Shown: positions 57,543-64,000 of the stretch, piece by piece
Numbering within the stretch: the first letter of the stretch is position 1
Layout of the letters: each line of letters starts with the position of its first letter
Source of the DNA: Iamia sp963728655
Lineage (GTDB): Bacteria; Actinomycetota; Acidimicrobiia; Acidimicrobiales; Iamiaceae
Assembly (NCBI GenBank): GCA_963728655.1
Contig: CAVSLD010000004.1
Coordinates: 124,001-188,000, forward strand
Length of the DNA stretch: 64,000 nucleotides
Direction of reading: 5' to 3'
Translations under genes and position numbers: made by a program
Notes under the pieces: generated by a model
The model's input: only the letters and a program-made list of their open reading frames with translations
Database searches by the model: none
What the model was told of the DNA's origin: nothing

Positions 57543-59111
57543 TCAGCGGTCGAGGTCGATCCAGGCCGCCTTCAGGTAGGGCGGGTCGCCGGGGCCGGAG
57601 CGGTGGTCGAGGGGCAGGGTGCGGGTCGACACCGCCCCGGTGCGGCCGGCCGCGGCGAGGCCCTCCTCCAGGTGCTCGAGGAAGCGGGACCAGCGCATGC
57701 GGCGCAGGTTGGTCGACACGAAGACCCGGCCCGCCGGGGACGGCCAGGCCGACCGCCCGGGTGACGAGCGTGGCCAGGTCGCGGTCCACGCTCCAGCGCC
57801 CCGAGCCCCGCCGGCGCCCGGTGCTGGTGCTGGGCGGGTCGACCAGGACGAGGTCGAAGCGACGGCCCTTGCGGGCCAAGCGCTCCATCCAGTCCAGGGC
57901 GTCGCCGTAGATGGCGTCGTGGTCGTCGGGGTCGACGCCGTTGCGCTCGAGGTTCTCCCGGGCCCGGGCGAGGTAGCGGCGCGACAGGTCGAGCGTGAGG
58001 GTCTCGGCGCCGGCCCGGGCGGCGGCGACCGAGAGGGCGCCGGTGTGGGCGAAGGCGTTGAGCACGGTCCGGTCCCGGAGGTCCGAGGAGAGCAGCTCGC
58101 GTCGGGTCTCGCGCTGGTCGAGGAACAGGCCGCTGGAGGTGGCGCTGGCGGCCAGGTCGATGCCGTAGCGGAGGCCGAGCTCGCGCACCTCGAAGGTGGA
58201 CGCCGGGTCGCCCGCCAGCGCGCGAGGCAGTCCGCCGCCCCCGCCCCGGGGGTGGCGCTGGACGTGCACGCCCCGCAGGTCGATCGTGGCCAGGAGGGCG
58301 TCGACGAGCCCCTCGGGGAGGGTGGCGTCGGCGTCGCGCCGGTCGTGGACGAGGGCCACGTCGCCCAACCGCTCGACCCGCAGGCCGGGGAAGCCGTCGT
58401 GGTCGCGGTCGATCCAGACGTAGGCGTCGGTGTCGGCCGGGTCGACGAGCAGGGTGCGGGACTCGTGGGCCACCTGGGCCCGCAGCGTCGGCGCCGTCGG
58501 GGGGAGGCGTCCGTCGAGGAGGGCGTCGAAGGACCTCGGACGGGGCACGGCCGGGTCGAGGACCGACCCGTCGGGGTGGCGCAGGCGGAGCCCGGCGGCG
58601 TGGAGGAACACCCGGGCCGCGGGCGGGCCGCCGTGCTCGCGGTCGCCGGCCACCGGCACGCCCGACGCCTCGGCGTGGAGGCGCACCTGGTGGGTGCGCC
58701 CGGAGTGGGGCCGAGCCCCGTACCGCACGCGCGCCCGGGCCCGACGCCTCGCGGACCAGGTCGGTGCGGGCTGGCGCCCCGTCGACGGCGCGGTCACAGC
58801 GGATCGAGCCCGGGCCGCCCTGGACCAGTGTCAGCAGCTCGTAGGTCTTCTCCGCGGTGCGGTCCTCCAGCTGGTGACCGATCGCCCGGTTGGCGGCGGT
58901 CGTCTTGCCGAAGACGAGGACGCCCGAGGTGGCCTTGTCCAGGCGGTGCAGCACCGACAGCGAGGTGCCGGGGCGCTGGCGCCCGACCCACTCGTGCATG
59001 CCGTCCTGGCCGTGGGTGTCGGCCCGGTGGGTGGCGACCCCCGGCGGGCTTGGCCACCACCAGCACGTCGTCGTCCTCGTGGACGACCCACGGCTCGGAC
59101 CAGCTGCTCAC
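57543..59111 (-). pseudogene. RluA-type pseudouridine synthase fused to SAM methyltransferase; three apparent frameshifts
   Basis: GTG at 59111, ending at TGA 57543. Frames change near 59050, 58745 and 57735; each is repaired by removing one base. The N-terminal third is an RluA-family pseudouridine synthase: VVHEDDDVLVVAKPAG, SVLHRLDKATSGVLVFGK (catalytic Asp) and GARPHSGRTHQVRLHAE. After a linker, the C-terminal half is a RlmI/RlmK-like methyltransferase: ETRRELLSSDLRDRTVLNAFAHTGALSVAAARAGA (motif I, split here by loops), FDLVLVDPPSTSTG (motif IV) and YLKAAWIDLDR. Both domains modify RNA, so a single protein may act on neighbouring rRNA positions. Conserved text across the breaks favours sequence errors. 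Confidence 0.75.
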
Positions 59112-59305
59112 CGCCGGGTCCTCGGCGGCGTCGGGGGGTGGGCGACGACGGGCACGCCGGAGGGTACCGCTGCATCGGACGGCGTCCCGGCGGGTCCGGG
59201 CACCGGTCGGTCGCACGGCGTCCGGGACGGGGCCCGACCGATCGGTGTGACCACCACCCCACCGACCTCCCAGGTCGCTCCCAGCCGCCTCTCAACCCCC
59301 GTTCG

Positions 59306-59311
59306 TACCGT
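59306..59311 (+). promoter_or_regulatory. -10-like TACCGT upstream of the DyP peroxidase gene
   Basis: TACCGT (TAnnnT) lies 42 bp before the ATG at 59353 in a 241-bp gap free of genes. No clear -35 was found. The remaining gap, 59112-59305, shows nothing recognisable. Confidence 0.35.
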
Positions 59312-59352
59312 CCCCGGCGACCTCACACCACGACCACAGGGGGCACAGGACC

Positions 59353-61068
59353 ATGGAGCGCGACGGGCGGCACGAGATCGGCCGACGACGACTGCTCGCA
59401 GGGGCGGGCGCCGCCGCGGCGCTGACGCTGGGCGTCAGGGCCACGAGCACCCGGACGGGGGCGGCCACGGCGGCCGCGCCCCAGGACGACGGGGGCACCG
59501 AGGCGCCCCGGCTGGCCCTGGAGCGGATCCAGGGCAACGTCGTCGGGGGGTTCCACCAGCACCACCAGGTGCTGATCCTCCTGGTGACGCCGGACGAGGG
59601 CGCGGCCCGGCGCTGGCTGCGAGGCGTCGCCCCGCACGTCACGTCGGCCGAGGAGGTGGTGGCCGCCCACGAGGCGTTCGCCGCCGACCCCTCGGATCCG
59701 CCGGACCTCGCGCCGTGGGTCAACGTGGCCCTCACCTTCGAGGGCCTCCGTCGCCTGGGCCGGTCCGACGACGAGCTGTCGGGGCTGCCCCGTGCCTTCC
59801 GGGCGGGGATGGCGGCCCGGGCCCGCCGGATCGGCGACACCGGCGCCAGCGCCCCGGACGCGTGGCCCGAGCCCTACCGGCGGCGGGCCGACGCCGTCGT
59901 CATCGTGGCCAGCGACGACGAGGCCGACCTCGCCGAGGAGGTGGTGCGCCAGGTGGCGCTGGTCGACGCCGCGGGCGGGGAGGTGCTGCGGGTCGAGCGG
60001 GGCGACGCTCGCGAGGACGAGCCCGGCCACGAGCACTTCGGCTTCCGCGACGGCATCTCCCAGCCCGGCCTGCGCGGCGTCACCGACCCCGCGAACCCCG
60101 ACGACCCGGGCCAGGGCCTGCCCGGCCAGGACCTGCTCTGGCCCGGTGAGTTCGTGCTGGGACAGCCCCGCCAGGCCGGGGTGGGCGGAGGCGATGCCCC
60201 CGGCCCCCTCTCCGACGGCGGTCCGGCCTGGACCGCCGACGGCTCCTTCCTCGTCCTCCGTCGGCTCCGCCAGGACGTGCCCGGCTTCCACGCCTTCCTG
60301 GCCGACGTGGCCCGGACCCAGGGCATCAGCGAGGACCTGGCCGGGGCCAAGGTCGTGGGCCGCTACCGCAGCGGCGCCCCGCTGGAGGTGACCGGTGCGC
60401 AGGCCACCGACCCGGTCGCGAGCGACCCCGCGGTGTGCGACGACGACCGCATCAACGACTTCGAGTTCGAGGACGACCTCGACGGCACGCGGGTGCCCCT
60501 CGCCGCCCACATCCGCAAGACCTACCCCCGCGACCAGCCCACCGACGACGGGGGCGAGGAGGACACCCAGACCCACCGCCTGCTGCGGCGCGGCATCCCC
60601 TTCGGTCCGTCCTACGTCGAGGGGTCCTCCGCCTCCGATGCCGCCTTCCCCCGGGACCGGGGGCTGCTGTTCCTCGCCTACCAGTGGTCGATCGAGCGTC
60701 AGTTCGAGCACGTGCAGCGCCGGTGGGTCAACGACCCCGACTTCCCCGAGGACGACAGCGGGCAGGACCCCGTCATCGCCCAGTCGCCGGCGACCGGGTC
60801 CTTCTCGCTCCCCGGCGGCCGCCCCGACCACGTCGCCCTCATGTCCCGGTTCGTGACCACCACGGGCGGCGACTACTTCCTCCAGCCGTCGCTGCCCGCC
60901 CTGGCCGAGCTGGGCGGCGAGCCCGCGGCCCCGCCGCCGAGCACGACGCCGGAGCCGCCGCCGGCCACCGCACCGGACGACGCCGGGGGCACCGGTCCCG
61001 ACCGCCGCCCGCCGACGGCACGGGGTGGGCGGCGGAGGCCTCGTCGGGCCGGACCCGCCGCGACGTGA
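59353..61068 (+). CDS. DyP-type heme peroxidase, Tat-exported
   Basis: 571 residues from ATG 59353. GRRRLLAGAGAAAALTLGV is a twin-arginine signal (R-R-x-L-L), so the folded, heme-loaded enzyme is probably exported. The DyP motif HFGFRDGISQPGL (GxxDG with catalytic Asp) is near residue 230. The heme-ligand region includes AAHIRKTYPRD, and GLLFLAYQWSIERQFEHVQRRW is a conserved C-terminal segment. After about residue 515 there is a Pro-rich tail (PPPSTTPEPPPATAPDD), perhaps a wall-spanning linker. DyP enzymes oxidise dyes, phenols and lignin-like compounds with peroxide. No encapsulin gene is nearby, consistent with export. Confidence 0.92.
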   Translation: MERDGRHEIGRRRLLAGAGAAAALTLGVRATSTRTGAATAAAPQDDGGTEAPRLALERIQGNVVGGFHQHHQVLILLVTPDEGAARRWLRGVAPHVTSAEEVVAAHEAFAADPSDPPDLAPWVNVALTFEGLRRLGRSDDELSGLPRAFRAGMAARARRIGDTGASAPDAWPEPYRRRADAVVIVASDDEADLAEEVVRQVALVDAAGGEVLRVERGDAREDEPGHEHFGFRDGISQPGLRGVTDPANPDDPGQGLPGQDLLWPGEFVLGQPRQAGVGGGDAPGPLSDGGPAWTADGSFLVLRRLRQDVPGFHAFLADVARTQGISEDLAGAKVVGRYRSGAPLEVTGAQATDPVASDPAVCDDDRINDFEFEDDLDGTRVPLAAHIRKTYPRDQPTDDGGEEDTQTHRLLRRGIPFGPSYVEGSSASDAAFPRDRGLLFLAYQWSIERQFEHVQRRWVNDPDFPEDDSGQDPVIAQSPATGSFSLPGGRPDHVALMSRFVTTTGGDYFLQPSLPALAELGGEPAAPPPSTTPEPPPATAPDDAGGTGPDRRPPTARGGRRRPRRAGPAAT

Positions 61069-61105
61069 CCACCGGGGCGGACGGCGGCCCGGGCGTACGG
61101 GACCG

Positions 61106-61501
61106 TCAGGTGGCGGGTCCGGGCTCGCCGTCGGCGGTCCAGGTGGAGATGACCTCCTCCGCCGCCATGACCAGCCCGGCCACGTTCGGGTAGCCGGCGT
61201 AGGGCGCCAGCATCACGAGCGTCTCCCGCAGCTCGTCGGGGGTGAGCTCGTGGTTGCGGAGCGAGGCCCGAGCCTGGATCTTCCAGGTGTCGACCTGGCC
61301 GTGGGCCGCGATCACCCCCATCAGGAGGAGGCGGCGGGACCGGAGGTCGAGGACGTCGCGGTCCCACACCTCGGCGAAGAGGCTCCGCAGCATCACGTCG
61401 TTGAACGCCATGGTCCCCTCGGGGAGGTCGACGACGTCGCCCGCGTAGACCTCCCGCAGCTTGTCGGCCCCTCGCTGGTACGGCGTGCGCTCGTCGGCCA
61501 C
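61106..61501 (-). CDS. Carboxymuconolactone decarboxylase (AhpD-like) family protein
   Basis: 131 residues; GTG at 61501 with GAGGAGGAG upstream. MLRSLFAEVWDRDVLDLRSRRLLLMGVIAAHGQVDTWKIQ and LTPDELRETLVMLAPYAGYPNV follow the gamma-CMD fold, whose active-site helix here has AAHGQVDTW instead of the C-x-x-C-H of AhpD. It is therefore not a thiol peroxidase but more like 4-carboxymuconolactone decarboxylase or an uncharacterised subgroup. It is divergent from a TetR gene, across a 129-bp region with a candidate operator, and is probably repressed by it. Confidence 0.88.
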   Translation of the reverse strand: MADERTPYQRGADKLREVYAGDVVDLPEGTMAFNDVMLRSLFAEVWDRDVLDLRSRRLLLMGVIAAHGQVDTWKIQARASLRNHELTPDELRETLVMLAPYAGYPNVAGLVMAAEEVISTWTADGEPGPAT

Positions 61502-61529
61502 TGGGTCTCCTCCTCGGCGCCGGTGCGCC

Positions 61530-61558
61530 TGACTTGCCACGTGTAAGGTTGCCAGTCA
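61530..61558. promoter_or_regulatory. Candidate TetR operator: imperfect inverted repeat
   Basis: Arms TGACTTGCCA (61530-61539) and TTGCCAGTCA (61549-61558) are complementary at 8 of 10 positions around a 9-bp spacer. TAAGGT (61544-61549), a TAnnnT -10 candidate for the TetR gene, lies in the spacer, so binding would repress it and probably the divergent gene. The total length suits a TetR dimer pair. Confidence 0.55.
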
Positions 61559-61630
61559 AGCACGACGACGGTCGGCGGCACGCGCCCCCGGGGTCGGGCC
61601 CCGAGAGGCAGGGTCGATGACGGAGGGTCG

Positions 61631-62236
61631 GTGGCACTGATGGCGACCGACCCGCGGGGCGTCGACGGGCCGGCGCCCGCCCCCCGGCAGTGGCTCAGCC
61701 CCCGCCAGGCGGCCACGGTCGCATCCCTGCTCGACGCCGGCCTGGAGGCGATCCACGAGGGCGGCCACGGCTCGCTGAGCCTGCGCGACGTGGCCACCCG
61801 CGCCGGGGTCACCCACACCACCGCCTACACGTACTTCACCTCCAAGGAGCACCTGGTCGCCGAGATCAGCTGGCGGGCCCTGCGCGACCTGCCCGTCCCC
61901 CCGCCCGACCCGGCGGCCCCCCTCGCGACCCGGCTCACCGACGCCCTGCGGGGCGCCAGCGAGGTCTTCTCGCAGGACCCCGCCTTCGCCGAGGCCGCCC
62001 TCGCGGCCATGGTCGGCGCCGACCCCGACATCCGCCGCCTCCGCGACGCCATCGGGGCCGAGGTGGCCCGGCGCATCGAGGTGGCCCTCGGCCCCGACGC
62101 CGATCCCCGCCTGCGCGACGGGGCCCTGCTCCTCTTCAGCGGGGCCATGCTCCAGGCCGGACTCGGCTACTTCACCTTCGACGAGGTCGTCACCACCATC
62201 GGCACCATCGCCGAGCTGTGGGACGGCGGCGCCTGA
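61631..62236 (+). CDS. TetR-family transcriptional regulator
   Basis: 201 residues from GTG 61631; the in-frame ATG at 61640 is an alternative, since GGAGGG at 61622 is rather close to the GTG. The HTH is LSLRDVATRAGVTHTTAYTYFTSKEHLVAEISWRAL. The C-terminal part (GALLLFSGAMLQAGLGYFTFDEVVTTIGTI) is the ligand-binding domain. Its stop TGA shares its last base with the ATG of the LLM oxidoreductase, so the regulator and two downstream genes form one operon. Confidence 0.9.
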   Translation: MALMATDPRGVDGPAPAPRQWLSPRQAATVASLLDAGLEAIHEGGHGSLSLRDVATRAGVTHTTAYTYFTSKEHLVAEISWRALRDLPVPPPDPAAPLATRLTDALRGASEVFSQDPAFAEAALAAMVGADPDIRRLRDAIGAEVARRIEVALGPDADPRLRDGALLLFSGAMLQAGLGYFTFDEVVTTIGTIAELWDGGA

Positions 62237-63228
62237 TGTTCATCGTGCGCTTCGACCTCCGGGCCCCGGGGGCCGACCCGGCCTCGCGGGCCACGCTCCA
62301 CCGGACCGCGGTCGACATGGCCCGGTTCGTCGACGGCCACGGCTGCGCGTCGATCGTGGTCTCCGAGCACCACGCCTCCGACGACGGCTACCTGCCGTCA
62401 CCGTTCCTCCTCGCCGGGGCCATGGCCGCAGCCACGACGGCCACGCCGGTCGTGGTGGCGGTGACCCTGCTCCCGCTGCACGACCCGGTGCGGCTGGCCG
62501 AGGACATCATCACCCTCGACCACCTCAGCGAGGGCCGGGCCATGGTGGTCCTGGGTCTGGGGTACCGGCCGGTGGAGTACGAGCTCTACGGGGTCGACTT
62601 CGGCCGCCGTGGGCGCATCGCCGACGAGAAGCTGGGCCGGCTCCTCGCCCTGCTCGACGCGGCCCACGTGGGGGCCGGCGCGGTCCGGGTCACACCCGGG
62701 CCCTTCACCTCGCCCCGTCCGACCATGGCGTGGGGCGGGGGCACCCCGGCGGCGGCACGCCGGGCCGGCCGCCACGGCCTCGGGTTCTTCGCCCAGACCG
62801 ACGCCCCCGGCCTCGGCGAGGCCTACGAGGCCGCAGCCCGGGAGGCCGGCCACGAGCCCGGCCTCTGCGTGCTCCCGTCCCCTTCCGCGCCCTACGCCGT
62901 GTTCGTGGCCGACGACGTGGACGCCGGCTGGGACGCGGTCGGCCCCTCGTTGCTCGTCGACGCCGTCGCCTACCACCGGTGGGCCGAGGAGGCCGGCTCG
63001 GCGGTCGCCACCGCGAGCCTCTCGTCGGCGGCGACGGTCGAGGAGATGCGGGCCGCCGACGGCGCCCACCGCGTGGTCGACGCCGAGGGGGCCCGATCCC
63101 TGGTCCGCGAGCACGGCCTGCTGGCCCTCCACCCCCTCTGCGGCGGCCTGGACCCCGAGGTGGCCTGGCCCCACCTCGAGCGCGCCGTCGCCGCCGTGGC
63201 CACCGATCCCGTCGGGGCCGCGCCGTGA
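62236..63228 (+). CDS. LLM-class flavin-dependent oxidoreductase
   Basis: 330 residues; ATG at 62236 within TGATG. The luciferase-like TIM barrel is evident: MARFVDGHGCASIVVSEHHASDDGYLPSPF, VVVAVTLLPLHDPVRLAEDIITLDHLSEGRAMVVLGLGYRPVEYE (listed in two parts: TLLPLHDPVRLAEDIITLD and GRAMVVLGLGYRPVEYE) and WGGGTPAAARRAGRHGLGF. These match F420- or FMN-dependent bacterial luciferase-like monooxygenases. In mycobacteria and relatives many use F420. Together with the SnoaL-like protein, TetR and CMD protein it suggests oxidation of a small hydrophobic compound such as a steroid, terpene or aromatic. Confidence 0.9.
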   Translation: MFIVRFDLRAPGADPASRATLHRTAVDMARFVDGHGCASIVVSEHHASDDGYLPSPFLLAGAMAAATTATPVVVAVTLLPLHDPVRLAEDIITLDHLSEGRAMVVLGLGYRPVEYELYGVDFGRRGRIADEKLGRLLALLDAAHVGAGAVRVTPGPFTSPRPTMAWGGGTPAAARRAGRHGLGFFAQTDAPGLGEAYEAAAREAGHEPGLCVLPSPSAPYAVFVADDVDAGWDAVGPSLLVDAVAYHRWAEEAGSAVATASLSSAATVEEMRAADGAHRVVDAEGARSLVREHGLLALHPLCGGLDPEVAWPHLERAVAAVATDPVGAAP

Positions 63229-63272
63229 GCCCCGTCCCTCCCCACGATCCACCACCCCAGGAGATGACACCG

Positions 63273-63836
63273 ATGCCCGCCTTCCCCCGTGACGAGATGG
63301 AAGCGATGGTCGAGCACTGGCTCGACGTCAACAAGCAGGCCGAGGCCACCGGCGACTGGCGCCTCATGGCCGAGTGCTACGCCGAGGACGCCACCTACGG
63401 CTGGAACTACGGACCCGAGGTCAACTTCATGGCCGTCGGCCGGGACCAGATCCGCGACTGGGCCATCGGCCTGGAGATGGACGGCCTCGACGGCTGGACC
63501 TACCCCTACGAGGCCATCCTCGTCGACGACCGGCAGGGCCAGGTCGTCGGCTTCTGGCGCCAGGTCGCCGACGCGACCCGCCCCGACGGCTCCCCCTACG
63601 AGATCGCCGGCATCGGCGGCAGCTGGTTCAAGTACGCCGGCGACATGCAGTGGGCCTGGCAGCGCGACTGGTTCGACCTCGGCAACGCCGGCTCCCTGTT
63701 CATGGAGATGATGGGCGCCGACGCCCTCTCCGAGGGCATGACCGCCCGCATGCACCGCGCCCTCGGCCAGCAGCCCGGCCACTACTCCCTCGCCGACACC
63801 CCCACCCCCCTCTGGCCCGAGGACCGCAGGGAGTAG
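63273..63836 (+). CDS. SnoaL-like / NTF2-fold protein
   Basis: 187 residues; the ATG at 63273 is chosen over one at 63264 because AGGAG ends ten bases before it. MVEHWLDVNKQAEATGDWRLMAECYAEDATYGWNYGPEVNF is the typical NTF2-like start, with the helix and the acidic Y-A-E-D-A-T strand. IAGIGGSWFKYAGDMQWAWQRDWFD is the later sheet. Members are small isomerases, dehydratases or hydrolases with a deep hydrophobic pocket. It probably processes the product of the LLM oxidoreductase encoded just upstream. Confidence 0.88.
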   Translation: MPAFPRDEMEAMVEHWLDVNKQAEATGDWRLMAECYAEDATYGWNYGPEVNFMAVGRDQIRDWAIGLEMDGLDGWTYPYEAILVDDRQGQVVGFWRQVADATRPDGSPYEIAGIGGSWFKYAGDMQWAWQRDWFDLGNAGSLFMEMMGADALSEGMTARMHRALGQQPGHYSLADTPTPLWPEDRRE

Positions 63837-63857
63837 GGCACCGCGCTGCGGCGTGGG

Positions 63858-64000
63858 TCACCCCGGCGCCGGGTCGGGAGCCGGCGGGAGCAGCTGGTCG
63901 CGCAGCAGGGCGACGAGCCACCCCTCGTAGCGCACCGGCGGCCAGCGCCGGTCGAGGACCAGGAGGCGGTACAGCTCGGGCGACACCAGGGCGTGGACGA
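63858..64000 (-). CDS. C-terminal end of a probable TetR-family regulator (5' end outside window)
   Basis: Only the last 47 codons are visible, ending at TGA 63858. VHALVSPELYRLLVLDRRWPPVRYEGWL resembles the last helices of TetR-type regulators (x-SPE-x-YRLL-x-V-x-R-x-W). The DNA-binding region is outside the window, so the call rests on this pattern alone. The gene converges on the SnoaL-like gene with a 21-bp gap. Confidence 0.45.
   Translation of the reverse strand, partial: VHALVSPELYRLLVLDRRWPPVRYEGWLVALLRDQLLPPAPDPAPG

Overview
The window is very GC-rich, uses many GTG starts and packs genes with 4-base GTGA/ATGA overlaps. Shine-Dalgarno sequences occur alongside apparently leaderless genes with TAnnnT-type -10 boxes. 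Together with gene types such as a CtpE-like ATPase, WhiB-less LuxR/TetR regulation, DUF2252, YczE and an LLM oxidoreductase, this suggests a high-GC actinobacterium, possibly from the Acidimicrobiia (for example an Iamia relative). That placement is inference; no rRNA or marker gene is present. I saw no tRNA, rRNA, IS element, prophage or CRISPR array.

Region 1 (1-25.8 kb) is a large cell-surface polysaccharide locus. A minus-strand operon runs from 20263 down to 974. In transcription order it encodes a nucleotidyltransferase/kinase-like protein, a Wzx-type flippase, an HprK-like kinase, an APH-fold protein, a GT4, a thymidylate-kinase-like protein, an ATP-grasp ligase, a polysaccharide deacetylase, a chain-length-regulator/GT4 fusion, a GT2, an O-antigen-ligase/polymerase-like protein, a secreted propeller-PKD-DNRLRE protein and a second APH-fold protein. 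Divergently on the plus strand lie an alginate-lyase-like lipoprotein, an NAD-dependent sugar epimerase, a membrane protein with a degenerate GGDEF-like domain, the polyprenyl-phosphate sugar-1-phosphate transferase that should prime synthesis, and another secreted propeller-like protein. The logic is priming, assembly, modification, flipping, polymerisation and export, with five phosphotransfer-type proteins of unknown substrate. At least four paralogous secreted propeller-like proteins sit in and around the locus (1-545, 2416-5232, 23875-25840, 31976-34405).

Region 2 (26-35.4 kb) holds a sensor-less histidine-kinase-like protein, two divergent LuxR-type response regulators, a winged-helix protein, a CtpE-like P-type ATPase, a hot-dog-fold protein, the DUF4214/PKD secreted protein and an HSL-type esterase. 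A TACCGCGA half-site or palindrome recurs in four intergenic regions from 20.3 to 34.5 kb.

Region 3 (35.4-50.6 kb) looks like a stress and envelope gene island. It contains small membrane proteins, two SHOCT proteins, a MalT/LAL-type regulator, an arylsulfatase, DUF6325-like, DUF7144-like, DUF2252, YrhK-like and DUF4239 proteins, a repeat-bearing lipoprotein and a glutamate decarboxylase. Its most striking feature is a 17-bp palindrome, TCACCC-N5-GGGTGA, present six times and restricted to this region (two sites in each of two divergent promoters, plus two single sites). It looks like the operator of an uncharacterised regulon.

Region 4 (50.6-64 kb) has a MacB/FtsX-type ABC exporter with a divergent TetR regulator, a formylglycine-generating enzyme that could mature the sulfatase, a universal stress protein, an SGNH hydrolase, a YczE-like protein, an RluA pseudouridine synthase/methyltransferase fusion, a Tat-exported DyP peroxidase, and a carboxymuconolactone decarboxylase/TetR/LLM oxidoreductase/SnoaL-like group around a candidate TetR operator.

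Several genes are interrupted by single-base frameshifts, nearly all extra bases, clustered at 24-31 kb, 47-49.4 kb and 57.7-59.1 kb. Consensus errors in the assembly are the more likely cause than true gene decay. Such genes are reported as one locus spanning all pieces.
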